From Candidatus Binatia bacterium (GTDB taxonomy: Bacteria > Desulfobacterota > Binatia > UBA12015), in contig DATCMB010000006.1 in NCBI GenBank assembly GCA_036563615.1, positions 814,149-878,148 of the forward strand: DNA of 64,000 nucleotides, read 5' to 3'. The notes beneath the pieces were generated by a model, which was not told the origin of the DNA, did no database searches, and saw only the letters and a program-made list of their open reading frames with translations. Of this stretch, positions 10,060-18,999 are shown in pieces; within the stretch, counting starts at the first letter, position 1, and every line of letters starts with the position of its first letter. The position numbers and the translations under genes are program-made.

Positions 10060-11957
10060 AGGGCGACGGGGCGCGCGCCGGAAGCGTCGTCCTCGAGACG
10101 GCGCTCGTCTTCCTCGCGACGCTCGCCTACCTCTGGCTCTTCCGCCTCTACGGCTTCGACCTGGTCGACGAGGGAACGCAGCTCGCGCAGATCGACCGCG
10201 TGGCGCGCGGCGCGCGTCCGTACCTCGACTTCGAGACCGGCTACACGCCGGGCTACTTCGCGCTCGCCGTCGCGGTGTGGCGCGCCGGCGCGGGCGAGCT
10301 GGTGGCGCTGCGGACGTTCGGCGTGCTGCTGCACGCGACCACGGTGGCGCTGCTGTTCGCGTGCGCGCGTGCGTGGCTCGGCCGCGGGCTCGCGGTCGTG
10401 CTCGCGGCGTTCCACCTCGCGTTCCTCCTGCCGGTGTCGCCGCGGCAGGGGGCGCCGTTCAACACGCCGTACCCCGGCTGGATCGCGGCCCCGCTGGCGC
10501 TCGTCGCGCAGGCGCTGGTGGCGGGCCTCGCGGCACGGCGCGCGCTCGGCGGGGACGTCACGGGTGTTGCTCGTACCACGAGCGTCGCGAGCGCGGCGCG
10601 CGTGCTCGGCGCCGGGGTCGCGGCCGGGGTCGCGTTCTCCGTCAAGCCAAACGCGGGGCTGCTCGCGCTCGCCGGCGCCGGGCTCGCGCTCGTCCCCGGT
10701 TGGCCGGCCGCGGAAGGCTTCTCGCGGTGTCTCGCGCTCGCCGTGCGCGCCGCGGCGGTGCTGTCGGCGCTCGTCCTGCTCGGCGGCGCGGCGCTCGAGC
10801 CAGGCTACACGCTCGCGCTCGTGCTGCCGGTGGTGCTGGCGGCGGTGTGGACGGCGCCGGTCGCGCCGCAGACGGCGTCGCGTCCGCTGCTCGACGCCGT
10901 GCTGCTCGTCGTCGGCTTCGTGCTGCCGGTCCTCGTCTGGCTGCCGCCGCTCGTGCACGAGCTCGGCTGGGCGCGCTTCGCGCGCGAGGTGCTCTTGCTC
11001 GACGGCGGCGGCGTGGTCGCGGCGTACCTGCTGCCGTTCGCGCTGCCCGAGGCTCCGGCCGCGGCGCTGTGCGCCGGCGTCGGGCTCGCGCTCGTGCTGC
11101 TGCGCGTGGCACCCCGCGCCACGGCGGTGGCGCTCGTCGTCGGTCTCGCGACGCCGCTCGCGCTCGACGCCGATGCGTCAGCGCGCATCGTCGCCGAGCA
11201 GGCGTGCCTGTGGCTCGGGCCCCTCGTGCTGGCGCTCGGGCTCGTGCTCGTGCCGTCCGCGCGCGACACCGCGGGGACGCACGCGCTGCTCGCCTTCGCG
11301 GCGCTGTTCGCACTGCAGCTCTTCCCGCGTCCCGATCTGATCCACGTCGCGATGAGCGCGCCCTCGGTGCTGCTCGCCGCGGGTGCGGTGGTGCAAGTGT
11401 TGCTGCGTCGGATGCCTGCGGATCGCGCGCGTGCGGAGCGTGCGCACCGCGCGCCGTGGCTGCGCGCCGCCGCGGCGGCGCTGGTGCTCCTGCTGTGCGC
11501 GGCGCGCGCGTATCCCGCGCTGCGCGCACGCCTCGCCGAGCCGCTCGCGCCGCTCGACCTCGGACCGCGCGCGCCGCTCGTGATCGCGGCGCCGTACCAG
11601 GCGCAGCACGCCTGGATCGGCGACGCGGCACGCGCGATCGCGTCGCGCACCGAGCCGCGCGACGCCGTCTTCTACTTTCCGGACCTGGCCGGGCTCGGCT
11701 TCCTCGCGGACCGACCGTCGCCGTTCTTCTACGTCTACTTCGTGCCCGGGCGCCCCGACCGCGAGGGCGAGCGGCGCACGCTCGACGAGCTCGAGCGCTT
11801 GGCGCCGCCGCTCGCGGTGACCGGCGCGCCGCGCGTCCCGGCGTTCGCCGGCGCCGAGCGCTACTTCGAGGCGATCGTCTCGTACCTCGAGCGCCGCTAC
11901 GCGACGCCGGTCCAGGTCGGCGAGGTCGAGCTGCGCGAGCGCCGGCTCACCCCGTGA
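10056..11957 (+). CDS. GT-C-like polytopic membrane protein, paralogue of 20214-23234
   Basis: 633 residues with about a dozen hydrophobic helices. The first periplasmic loop has an acidic patch (DLVDEGTQLAQ) followed by RPYLDFETGYTPGYF. The same loop appears in the longer protein at 20214 (EDEGTVLYQ, then RPYLDFHTGYTP), so the two are paralogues. An acidic residue pair in the first loop is typical of GT-C transferases that use polyprenyl-phosphate sugars. The soluble tail (after about residue 500) ends with EAIVSYLERRY. The GTG start at 10056 overlaps the preceding stop. The likely role is transfer of a lipid-linked sugar on the periplasmic side. That role is inferred from topology and the nearby GT2 gene. 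Confidence 0.65.
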   Translation: MKGDGARAGSVVLETALVFLATLAYLWLFRLYGFDLVDEGTQLAQIDRVARGARPYLDFETGYTPGYFALAVAVWRAGAGELVALRTFGVLLHATTVALLFACARAWLGRGLAVVLAAFHLAFLLPVSPRQGAPFNTPYPGWIAAPLALVAQALVAGLAARRALGGDVTGVARTTSVASAARVLGAGVAAGVAFSVKPNAGLLALAGAGLALVPGWPAAEGFSRCLALAVRAAAVLSALVLLGGAALEPGYTLALVLPVVLAAVWTAPVAPQTASRPLLDAVLLVVGFVLPVLVWLPPLVHELGWARFAREVLLLDGGGVVAAYLLPFALPEAPAAALCAGVGLALVLLRVAPRATAVALVVGLATPLALDADASARIVAEQACLWLGPLVLALGLVLVPSARDTAGTHALLAFAALFALQLFPRPDLIHVAMSAPSVLLAAGAVVQVLLRRMPADRARAERAHRAPWLRAAAAALVLLLCAARAYPALRARLAEPLAPLDLGPRAPLVIAAPYQAQHAWIGDAARAIASRTEPRDAVFYFPDLAGLGFLADRPSPFFYVYFVPGRPDREGERRTLDELERLAPPLAVTGAPRVPAFAGAERYFEAIVSYLERRYATPVQVGEVELRERRLTP

Positions 11958-12027
11958 GCGGCGCGTTTGCGCGCACCCTTCCGAACAGTAAGACACGAGC
12001 CCTCATGAACGGGACGAGGCAAGGATC

Positions 12028-13440
12028 GTGAGCACGGAGCACTGGCGCGCGTCGGCGAGCGAGCTCGCACGACGCATCGCGGCGCGCGAGGCGAGCTCGC
12101 GCGAGGTCGTCGAGGCGCACCTCGAGCGCATCGAGAAGATCAACCCGGCGCTGAACGCCATCACCGTCGTTTTCGCCGACGAGGCGCTCGCCGCGGCCGA
12201 CGCCGCGGACCGCAAGCTCGCGTCCGGCGAGCCGATCGGGCCGCTGCACGGCGTCCCGTTCACCGTCAAGGAAAACATCGACGTCGCGGGCTCCGCGACC
12301 ACCGAGGGCGTCGCGGCGCTCGCCAACATGGTGCCGCCGATCGACGCGCCGATCGTCGAGCGCATGCGGCGCGCGGGCGCGATCCCGATCGCGCGCACCA
12401 ACATGCCGGACTTCGGGCTGCGCATTCACACGCACAGCTCGCTGCGCGGCCTGACCAAGAACCCGTGGCATCCCGAACGCACGGCCGGCGGCTCGAGCGG
12501 CGGCGAGGCGGCGGCGCTCGCGACCGGGCTCACGCCGCTGGGTCTCGGCAACGACATCGGCGGCTCGCTGCGCAACCCCGCGCACTGCTGCGGCATCGCG
12601 TCGCTGAAGCCGACCACGGGACGTCTGCCGCGCGCGAGCGCCGGGCCGGTCGAGGATCCGACGATGTCCTCGCAGCTCATGTTCGTCGACGGGCCGATGG
12701 CGCGGCACGTCGAGGACCTGGGCCTCGCGCTGTCGGTGATCGCCGGGCCGCATCCGCGCGATCCGTTCTCGGTGCCGGCGCCGCTCGTCGGACCGCCGGT
12801 CGGCAATCGCGTGCGCGTCGCCGTGCTCGAGGAGTGGCCCGGCGGCACGACCGAGCCCGGCGTGACGGCCGCCGTGCGGCGCGCCGCCGACGCGCTCGCC
12901 GACGCCGGCTACGACGTCGCGGTCGCCACGCCGCCGCTCGTCGAGCGCGCGGTCGAGGTCTGGGGCGCCTGGCTGGTCAGCGAGCTGCGGCCGACGCTGC
13001 CGCTGCTCTCCGGGCTGATGGGCGAGGAGGGCCGCAAGGTGCTCGACTACTGCGCGCGCCGCTTCCCGCCGATCGAGCTCGACGGGCTCGTGCAGCTGCT
13101 CGCGGAGCGGCACGGCATCGCGCGCGCCTGGAGTGCGTTCCAGGTCGAGCGTCCGCTGCTGCTGTGGCCGGTGTGGACGCGCACCGCGTTCCCGCACGGC
13201 GCCGACATCGCGAGCGAGGAGGAGGCGTTCGCGACCTTCGACCTGCTGCGGCCGGCGCTGCCGCCGAACCTGCTCGGGCTGCCGGCGGCGTGCGTGCCGG
13301 CAGGCGTGGCGGACGGGCTGCCGGTCGGCGTGCAGGTGATCGGGCCGCGCTTCCGCGAGGACCTGTGCCTCGACGCCGCGGCCGCGATCGAGGCGCGGCT
13401 CGGGCGCTTGACGCCGATCGATCCGCGCACGGAGGTCTGA
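12028..13440 (+). CDS. Amidase-signature family hydrolase
   Basis: 470 residues. The amidase-signature Ser-cisSer-Lys triad is complete: Lys81 in VPFTVKENID, the GGSSGG serines at 156-157, and Ser180 in NDIGGSLRNPA. Length is usual for the family. It probably hydrolyses a small amide in the cytosol. It is not likely to be the GatA subunit, because no gatB or gatC is adjacent, and a stand-alone amidase fits better. The start is a GTG after GAGGCAAGGATC. It sits between the glycan run and the convergent copC-copD pair, with no functional link visible. Confidence 0.88.
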   Translation: MSTEHWRASASELARRIAAREASSREVVEAHLERIEKINPALNAITVVFADEALAAADAADRKLASGEPIGPLHGVPFTVKENIDVAGSATTEGVAALANMVPPIDAPIVERMRRAGAIPIARTNMPDFGLRIHTHSSLRGLTKNPWHPERTAGGSSGGEAAALATGLTPLGLGNDIGGSLRNPAHCCGIASLKPTTGRLPRASAGPVEDPTMSSQLMFVDGPMARHVEDLGLALSVIAGPHPRDPFSVPAPLVGPPVGNRVRVAVLEEWPGGTTEPGVTAAVRRAADALADAGYDVAVATPPLVERAVEVWGAWLVSELRPTLPLLSGLMGEEGRKVLDYCARRFPPIELDGLVQLLAERHGIARAWSAFQVERPLLLWPVWTRTAFPHGADIASEEEAFATFDLLRPALPPNLLGLPAACVPAGVADGLPVGVQVIGPRFREDLCLDAAAAIEARLGRLTPIDPRTEV

Positions 13441-13447
13441 GCGCGCG

Positions 13448-15136
13448 CTAGACGAGCTCTCGGTACGACAGCGTCATGAACAGGCCGATCGCCAGCACCA
13501 GCGTCGGCCACAGGAACGCCGCGAGCCGCTGCGGCACGAGCTGGCGCAGCTGCAGCCAGCGCACCATGCCGGCGAGGACGCCGAGCCCGCCCAGCACCGC
13601 GTGCTGCACGTTGATCAGCGTGGTCAGCGAGTCGCTCGCCGAGAAGCTCGAGTGCGCGTGGCCGAGCAGCAGCAGGCTGCCGACCACCATGACGATCGGC
13701 AGCGCGTGCCCGAGCGGACGGTGGGGTCCGCCGCGCCGCGCCTCGCGCAGCCCGAGCCACGCCAGCACGACGATCATCAGCGCGCCGACGCGGTGCTCGA
13801 GCACGATCGGATCGGTGAGCGCGACGAGCGGGCTCACGGTGCCGAGCGGCCACACCTCGGGATCGCTCGCGATCGCGACGAACACCGCGAACGGGACGAA
13901 CGCCGCCGGCCACACCCAGGCGGCGATGCGCGCCGCGAGGCTGTCGCCGCCGACCGACTGTACGAGCCAGGCGAGGCCGAGCAGGATGACGAGCGCGCCC
14001 GACCACTGGTGCATGAACTCGGAGTACTTGAGGTCGTCCTCGGTGCGCGTCGCGCTGCCGACCCAGGTCGACGGATCGACGATGTCGGTGCGTGGCATGC
14101 GCGGCTCGAGGATCGCCGCGGTCTGCGCCTCGGTGAGGCGACCCTCGCCCTGCGGCGTCGGCGGCGACACCGAGGCGAGGATGCCCGCGGTGATCACCAG
14201 CACCAGGCCGACGCTCACCTCGAGCTCGATCGTGCGCACCAGGCGGCGCAGCACCTCGGGCGGAGCTCCGGTCGTGAGCGGCCCGGTCGCGGACGGCTCG
14301 GCGAGGCGCAGCAGGGCAGGGCGTACGTAGCGGTAGTTCACGAAGCCGCCCGCGACGAGCGGGACGAGCAGCCCGAGCTTGGTCGCGAGCGTGAGCCCGT
14401 AGGCCGACGTCAGCACGGCCGTCGGCGTTCCGAGGTAGAGCCAGGTCGCGACGCTGCCGGTCACGAGCAGCGCGAGACCCGCGGTGAGCGCCATCGGCGA
14501 GAAGCGGCCGACGATCGCGGCGACGAGCCGCACCTGCTCGGCGTCGGTCGCGCCGAGCAGCGCGCGACGCGTGAGGAAGAGGTGGCCGAGCACGCCGAGC
14601 CAGCTCGCCGCCGCGACGACGTGCAGGAAGTGCAGCGCGATCGCGCCCTCGCGTCCGGTCGGCTGCGCCGCGGCGTGCGTCACCAGCGCCGTCGTCACGG
14701 CGGCGCCGATCCCGACCGCGAGCAGCGGCAGCCAGACGACCCGACGGCGCGCGCGCTCGACGTCGCGCGAGAGCCACCAGGCGAGCGCCGCCGCCAAGAG
14801 CAGCAGCGAGCCGCGCGTGACCGTCAAGCGTCCGACGGTGGTCGCGGTCGCGAAGCGGAAGACCAGCGACGGCTCCGCGCCGGCGAGCAGCGTCACTCCC
14901 TCGAACTCGGCGACCTGCACGATCAGGTTCAGGAAGCAGGCGACGCCGCCCACCGCGGCGACGAGCGCGGTGGAGCGCGCGGTGCGCACCAGCAGGTCGT
15001 CGTCGAGCCGTCCCGCGGTCGAGGTGAACGCGGCGACGTCGCGCGCCGGCAGCAGCACGATCAGCGCGAGAAGCGGGGCCGCGAGGGTGAGGAGCACGCC
15101 GACGAGCTGCGTCGCGTGCAGGGCAGAGTGCTCCAA
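13448..15136 (-). CDS. copD: CopD-family copper transport membrane protein
   Basis: 562 residues, almost entirely hydrophobic helices. The core HFLHVVAAASWLGVLGHLFL and the later FVNYRYVRPALLRL match the CopD domain, where histidines and the W-G pair lie in the membrane. Extra C-terminal helices (from about residue 370) make it longer than a minimal CopD. CopC-CopD pairs bring copper from the periplasm toward the cytosol. The gene follows copC by three bases, so they form an operon. The start is ATG 15136. Confidence 0.8.
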   Translation of the reverse strand: MEHSALHATQLVGVLLTLAAPLLALIVLLPARDVAAFTSTAGRLDDDLLVRTARSTALVAAVGGVACFLNLIVQVAEFEGVTLLAGAEPSLVFRFATATTVGRLTVTRGSLLLLAAALAWWLSRDVERARRRVVWLPLLAVGIGAAVTTALVTHAAAQPTGREGAIALHFLHVVAAASWLGVLGHLFLTRRALLGATDAEQVRLVAAIVGRFSPMALTAGLALLVTGSVATWLYLGTPTAVLTSAYGLTLATKLGLLVPLVAGGFVNYRYVRPALLRLAEPSATGPLTTGAPPEVLRRLVRTIELEVSVGLVLVITAGILASVSPPTPQGEGRLTEAQTAAILEPRMPRTDIVDPSTWVGSATRTEDDLKYSEFMHQWSGALVILLGLAWLVQSVGGDSLAARIAAWVWPAAFVPFAVFVAIASDPEVWPLGTVSPLVALTDPIVLEHRVGALMIVVLAWLGLREARRGGPHRPLGHALPIVMVVGSLLLLGHAHSSFSASDSLTTLINVQHAVLGGLGVLAGMVRWLQLRQLVPQRLAAFLWPTLVLAIGLFMTLSYRELV

Positions 15137-15139
15137 GAC

Positions 15140-15595
15140 TCAGTCCTGCTTGCCGACCGAGAAGCGGACCCGGCCGCGCGCGCTGTGCCCGTCACGCGAC
15201 AGGACCTTCCACTGCACCACGTAGTCCCCCGGCGCGAGCGGCCTGAGGTCCGTGACCAGGTGGGTTCGGTCGCTCGGATCGACCTGGGGCTTTCCGGTCG
15301 CGAAGTTCTCGTCGTCGGCGGGGCCGCCGTCCGCGTTGGCGCGATGGACGGCGACGTCGTTGAAGTCGTCGTCGAGCAGCTCGTTGAACCAGAGGTCGAT
15401 CTTGGCCGGCGGCGTGGCCAGCGACGAGCCGTCGGACGGCACGGCGCGCGTCAGACGGGCGTGCGCGGCGGCGTCGGTCGCGAATGCGAACGGCAGAGCG
15501 GCCGCAAGCGCGAGCAGCACGAGCGCACGGCACGAGCGACGGGCGCGTCGGGCGGCGCCCGCGAATGAGCGTCGTCGCGAGACGGCGAAGGTCAT
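15140..15595 (-). CDS. copC: CopC-family periplasmic copper-binding protein
   Basis: 151 residues. A signal peptide (LVLLALAAALPFAFA, ending DAAAHA) precedes the mature start HARLTRAVPSDGS, whose first His is the Cu(II) ligand of CopC proteins. The fold ends with RDGHSARGRVRFSVG, the other conserved His region. ATG 15595 is preceded by GAGG (15603 to 15600). The frame is open far upstream, but those codons run over the divergent glycosyltransferase. It is co-transcribed with copD. Confidence 0.85.
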   Translation of the reverse strand: MTFAVSRRRSFAGAARRARRSCRALVLLALAAALPFAFATDAAAHARLTRAVPSDGSSLATPPAKIDLWFNELLDDDFNDVAVHRANADGGPADDENFATGKPQVDPSDRTHLVTDLRPLAPGDYVVQWKVLSRDGHSARGRVRFSVGKQD

Positions 15596-15667
15596 CCCAC
15601 CTCGTTTGCCAATCGACCTGCGTGTCCGCAAGCCGCTCGCGCGCGCGGCCGGACGTCGTTCGCTCGC

Positions 15668-16648
15668 TTGACCGTCGTCGGGGACAACCCGTATCGCCCG
15701 GGCGTGGCAGGGGAAGGCGAGCGCGACGAGCGACCGCGGGTCGCCGTGGTGGTGCTCGACTGGAACGGCGGCGAGGACGCGCTGGCCTGCGTCGCGAGCG
15801 TTCTGGAAAGCCGCTACCGACCGCTCGACGTCTGGCTGGTCGACAACGCGTCGCGCGCGCCGGTGCTCGAGGAGGCGCGACGCCGTCACCCCGAGCTGCG
15901 GACGATCGCCAACCCGCGCAACCTCGGCTACGCGGGAGGCAACAACGTCGGCATCCGCGCGGCGCTCGAGGAAGGCGCGCAGTACGTGCTCGTGCTCAAC
16001 AACGACGCGCGCGCCGAGCCCGACACGATCGCGGAGATGGTCGCGGTCGCACGGCGCGATCCGAAGATCGCCGCGGTCGGCGCCAAGGTGCTGCGTCTCG
16101 ACGACCCGACGCGGCTCTGGATGGCGTGGGGCGAGGTGACCTACCGGCAGAGCCTCGTGCGGCTCGTCGGCGAGGATGCGCCGGACGGACCGCAGTTCGA
16201 CGTGGAGCGCGACGTCGACTGGGTGTCGGGCGCCGCGATCCTGCTCGCGCGCCCGGCGCTCGAGGCGATCGGGCTCTTCGACGAGGAGTTCTTCGCCTAC
16301 CACGAGGAGGTCGACTGGTGCGCGAGCGCGCGCGAGCGCGGCTTCCGCGTGGTCTACGCGCCGCGCGCCGTCGTGCGTCACCGCGGCGAGTCGAGCTCGG
16401 GCGGCCGCAGCTTCGTCAGCCGCAAGCAATACTTGACGGCGCGCAACATGGTGCGCTTCGTGCGCAAGCACGCGTCGCGCGCGCAGCGCTGGCGGTTCGC
16501 GGCGTTCGTCGCGGCGACGCTGCCGCTCTCCTACCTGCGACGCCTGCCGCGCGGCGAGGCGGAGGGCGTCGTGCTCAAGCTCCGCGGCTTCGCCGACGCG
16601 CTCTCCGGACGGCCGATCCCGCGCGCGCGGCTCGGGCTCGACGGTTGA
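15668..16648 (+). CDS. GT2-family glycosyltransferase (rhamnosyltransferase-like)
   Basis: 326 residues at most. VAVVVLDWNGGEDALA, WLVDNASRAP, NLGYAGGNNVGIRAALEEG and the metal motif LVLNNDARAEPD are textbook for GT2 enzymes of the rhamnosyltransferase group. AYHEEVDWCARARE-like acidic text follows near residue 210 (AYHEEVDWC). The start is uncertain: TTG 15668 is the longest, and GTG 15704 (codon 13) would trim a non-conserved N-terminus. Neither has a clear Shine-Dalgarno site. It is followed 13 bases later by the flippase gene. Confidence 0.85.
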   Translation: MTVVGDNPYRPGVAGEGERDERPRVAVVVLDWNGGEDALACVASVLESRYRPLDVWLVDNASRAPVLEEARRRHPELRTIANPRNLGYAGGNNVGIRAALEEGAQYVLVLNNDARAEPDTIAEMVAVARRDPKIAAVGAKVLRLDDPTRLWMAWGEVTYRQSLVRLVGEDAPDGPQFDVERDVDWVSGAAILLARPALEAIGLFDEEFFAYHEEVDWCASARERGFRVVYAPRAVVRHRGESSSGGRSFVSRKQYLTARNMVRFVRKHASRAQRWRFAAFVAATLPLSYLRRLPRGEAEGVVLKLRGFADALSGRPIPRARLGLDG

Positions 16649-16661
16649 CGGGCGTCGTCTG

Positions 16662-18131
16662 ATGGAGCTGCGCTCGTTCGCGCGCGGGGGGCTGCTCGGT
16701 CTGCTCGCGCTGGTGGTGGAGAAGGCGGTCGCGCTCGTCCTGGTGATCGGGCTCGCGCGGCTGCTGAGCCCGGTCGACTACGGCCGCTACAGCTTCCTGA
16801 TCGCCTACCTGACGCTGTTCCAGGTGCTCGCGGAGCTCGGCACCGAGCAGATCTTGCTGCGGCGTCTCGGCGCGGCGCGCGAGCGCGCGGAGCGCGACCG
16901 GCTGGTCGCGGGCGCGCTCGGGCTGCGCGTCACCCTGGCGCTGGTCGCCTGTGCGTCGGCGGTCGCGCTGGCGCCGCTCGCCGGCGGCGGCGACCCCGCG
17001 CTGCTGCGGCGCACGGCGCTCGCCGGCGCGGCGCTGCTGTTCACCGCGCAGCCGGGCTACCGGGCGCTGTTCCGCGCCGAGCTGCGCATGGGCGCCGTGC
17101 TCGGCTGCGCGGTCGCGACCAACGCGCTCGTGCTCGCGCTGGTCGGCGTCGCGCTCGCGGCGGGCTTCGGGCTCGACGGCGTCCTGGTCGCGCTCGCCGC
17201 GGCGAACCTCGCGGGCTTCGCGGTCGCGGCGTTCGTCGGGCGCGACCTGTTCCGCTTGCGGCTCGCGGTCGACCTGCCGCTGTGGCGCGAGCTCGTGCAC
17301 GACGCCTGGCCGGTCGGCGCCAACGTCTTCGTCATCACGCTCGCGCTGCGGATGGGGCCGCTGCTGCTGATGCGGCTCCGCGGCCCGGTCGAGGTCGGCT
17401 GGTTCTCGTCGGCGTCGCGTCTCGTCGACGCGCTGAACCTGCTGCCCGACGCCGCGATGCTGACCGTCTACCCGCTGTTCGTGCGCTTCGCGACGACGCG
17501 GCCGGACTCGCTGCGCGCGCTCGCGGAGATCGTCGCGAAGCTGCTCGCGGTGGCGCTGCTCTGTGTCATCGTCGTCGTGAGCCAGGTCGCGAGCGAGGTC
17601 ATGGGCGGGCTCTTCCGGCCGGAGTTCGCGGTGGCGGGCGGCGCGCTCGCGCTGCTCTCGTGGTCGGCGCTGCTCGCGGCGCTCGGCGCGGTGTACGGGA
17701 ATCTTCTGATCGCGGTCGGACGGCAGCGGGTGCTGTTCCGGGTGAACTGCGCCGCGGTCGCGCTCCAGATCGTGCTGCAGCTCGTGCTGATCCCGTGGCG
17801 CGGCGTCGACGGCGCGGCGCTCGCGGTCGTCCTGACCGCGGTCGCGAGCCACGCGACGCTCTACGCGCTCGCGGCGACGCGCACCTGGGTGCGGCCGTGC
17901 GTGCACGCGGCCGCCGCCCCGACCGGGCTCGCGCTCGTGCTGCTCGGCGTCGGGGGGATGCTGCCGGGCGGCTCGTGGGCGCGCGCCGCGGTGCTCTTGG
18001 CCGCGTTTCTCGCGCTGCTGCTCCTGACGCGCCTCGTCGGCGCCCGCGACGTCCGCGTGCTGCGCGAGCTCCTGCGGACGCACGACGAGGAGCCCGTCGC
18101 GACGCCGCCCGTCCCGGCGCTCGAGCCGTGA
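16662..18131 (+). CDS. Wzx-like polysaccharide flippase (MOP superfamily)
   Basis: 489 residues with about 12-14 hydrophobic helices. It opens with FARGGLLGLLALVVEKAVALVLVIG and PVDYGRYSFLIAYLTLFQVLAELGTEQILLRR, the pattern of Wzx-type flippases in which the first helix pair is followed by a G-Y segment. It probably moves lipid-linked oligosaccharides across the inner membrane. It is the only flippase-like gene seen in the region. No Wzy polymerase or chain-length regulator is beside it. Confidence 0.85.
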   Translation: MELRSFARGGLLGLLALVVEKAVALVLVIGLARLLSPVDYGRYSFLIAYLTLFQVLAELGTEQILLRRLGAARERAERDRLVAGALGLRVTLALVACASAVALAPLAGGGDPALLRRTALAGAALLFTAQPGYRALFRAELRMGAVLGCAVATNALVLALVGVALAAGFGLDGVLVALAAANLAGFAVAAFVGRDLFRLRLAVDLPLWRELVHDAWPVGANVFVITLALRMGPLLLMRLRGPVEVGWFSSASRLVDALNLLPDAAMLTVYPLFVRFATTRPDSLRALAEIVAKLLAVALLCVIVVVSQVASEVMGGLFRPEFAVAGGALALLSWSALLAALGAVYGNLLIAVGRQRVLFRVNCAAVALQIVLQLVLIPWRGVDGAALAVVLTAVASHATLYALAATRTWVRPCVHAAAAPTGLALVLLGVGGMLPGGSWARAAVLLAAFLALLLLTRLVGARDVRVLRELLRTHDEEPVATPPVPALEP

Positions 18132-18260
18132 GCGCCCCGAGCAAAGATCCCCGCTTGGGTTGCGTCGGCGTCCTCTGCTAGGGACAAACCCCGTCCGTCC
18201 GTACGCATCCCTGCGCAGCGCGCGAATCCCACGAACTCTCCGAGGTCAGCAAGAGCTCCC

Positions 18261-18980
18261 GTGCCCGAGAAGATCGTCGTCATTCCGACCTACAACGAGC
18301 GCGGCAACATCGAGCGTCTGCTGCCGCAGCTCCTCGACTTCGACCCGGAACTGGAGGTGGTCGTGGTCGACGACCAATCGCCGGACGACACGGCGAGCGC
18401 CGCCGAGGAGATCGGCCGGCAGCGCGGTCGCGTCCACGTCGTCCGCCGCGGCCCCAAGCAGGGCATCGGGCCCGCCTACCGGGCGGGCTTCAAGCGCGCC
18501 CTCGAGCTCGGAGCCGAGTACATCGTCCAGATGGACGCGGACTTCTCGCACCCCATTGCCTCGCTCCCCGACCTGTTCGAGAACGCCAAGCGGGAGTACG
18601 ACGTCGTCCTCGGCTCGCGCTACTTGGACGGCATCACGGTGGTGCGATGGCCGATCGAGCGCCTGCTGATCAGCTACTTCGGCAACTACTACGTGCGGAA
18701 GCTGACCGGGCTGCCGGTGCGCGACACGACGGGCGGCTTCAAGTGCTGGCGCCGCTCCGCGCTCGCCGCGATCGACCTCGATCAGGTGCGCTCGAACGGA
18801 TACTCGTTCCAGATCGAGATGACGTACCGCGCGTGGTGCAAGGGCATGCGCATCCTGGAGGTACCGATCATCTTCATGGACCGTGAGGTGGGCACCTCGA
18901 AGATGTCGAAGAAGATCGGCCTCGAGGCGCTGTGGATCGTCTGGGAGCTCAAGCTGCGGCGCGCGCTCGGGCGCCTCTGA
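18261..18980 (+). CDS. DPM1-like polyprenol monophosphate sugar synthase (GT2)
   Basis: 239 residues, one GT-A domain with no membrane helices. It carries IVVIPTYNERGNIERLL, VVVDDQSPDDT, the metal motif QMDADFSHP and the C-terminal GTSKMSKK of dolichol- or polyprenol-phosphate-mannose synthases. These make polyprenyl-P-mannose (or another hexose) from a nucleotide sugar, for use by GT-C enzymes outside. The GTG start (18261) follows a 129-base gap with a possible weak promoter (TTGGGT at 18155). A close paralogue is at 30314-31045. The next genes are a GT4 and a very long GT-C-like protein. Confidence 0.9.
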   Translation: MPEKIVVIPTYNERGNIERLLPQLLDFDPELEVVVVDDQSPDDTASAAEEIGRQRGRVHVVRRGPKQGIGPAYRAGFKRALELGAEYIVQMDADFSHPIASLPDLFENAKREYDVVLGSRYLDGITVVRWPIERLLISYFGNYYVRKLTGLPVRDTTGGFKCWRRSALAAIDLDQVRSNGYSFQIEMTYRAWCKGMRILEVPIIFMDREVGTSKMSKKIGLEALWIVWELKLRRALGRL

Positions 18981-18999
18981 GGACGTCGGACCGGGTCGC

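Noticed and set aside
18155..18183. Promoter ahead of the DPM1-like gene at 18261 (TTGGGT with TGCTAG or CTAGGG)
   Set aside because: Spacing is either 15 bases with a fair -10 or 17 bases with a poor one, so I did not list it as a feature.
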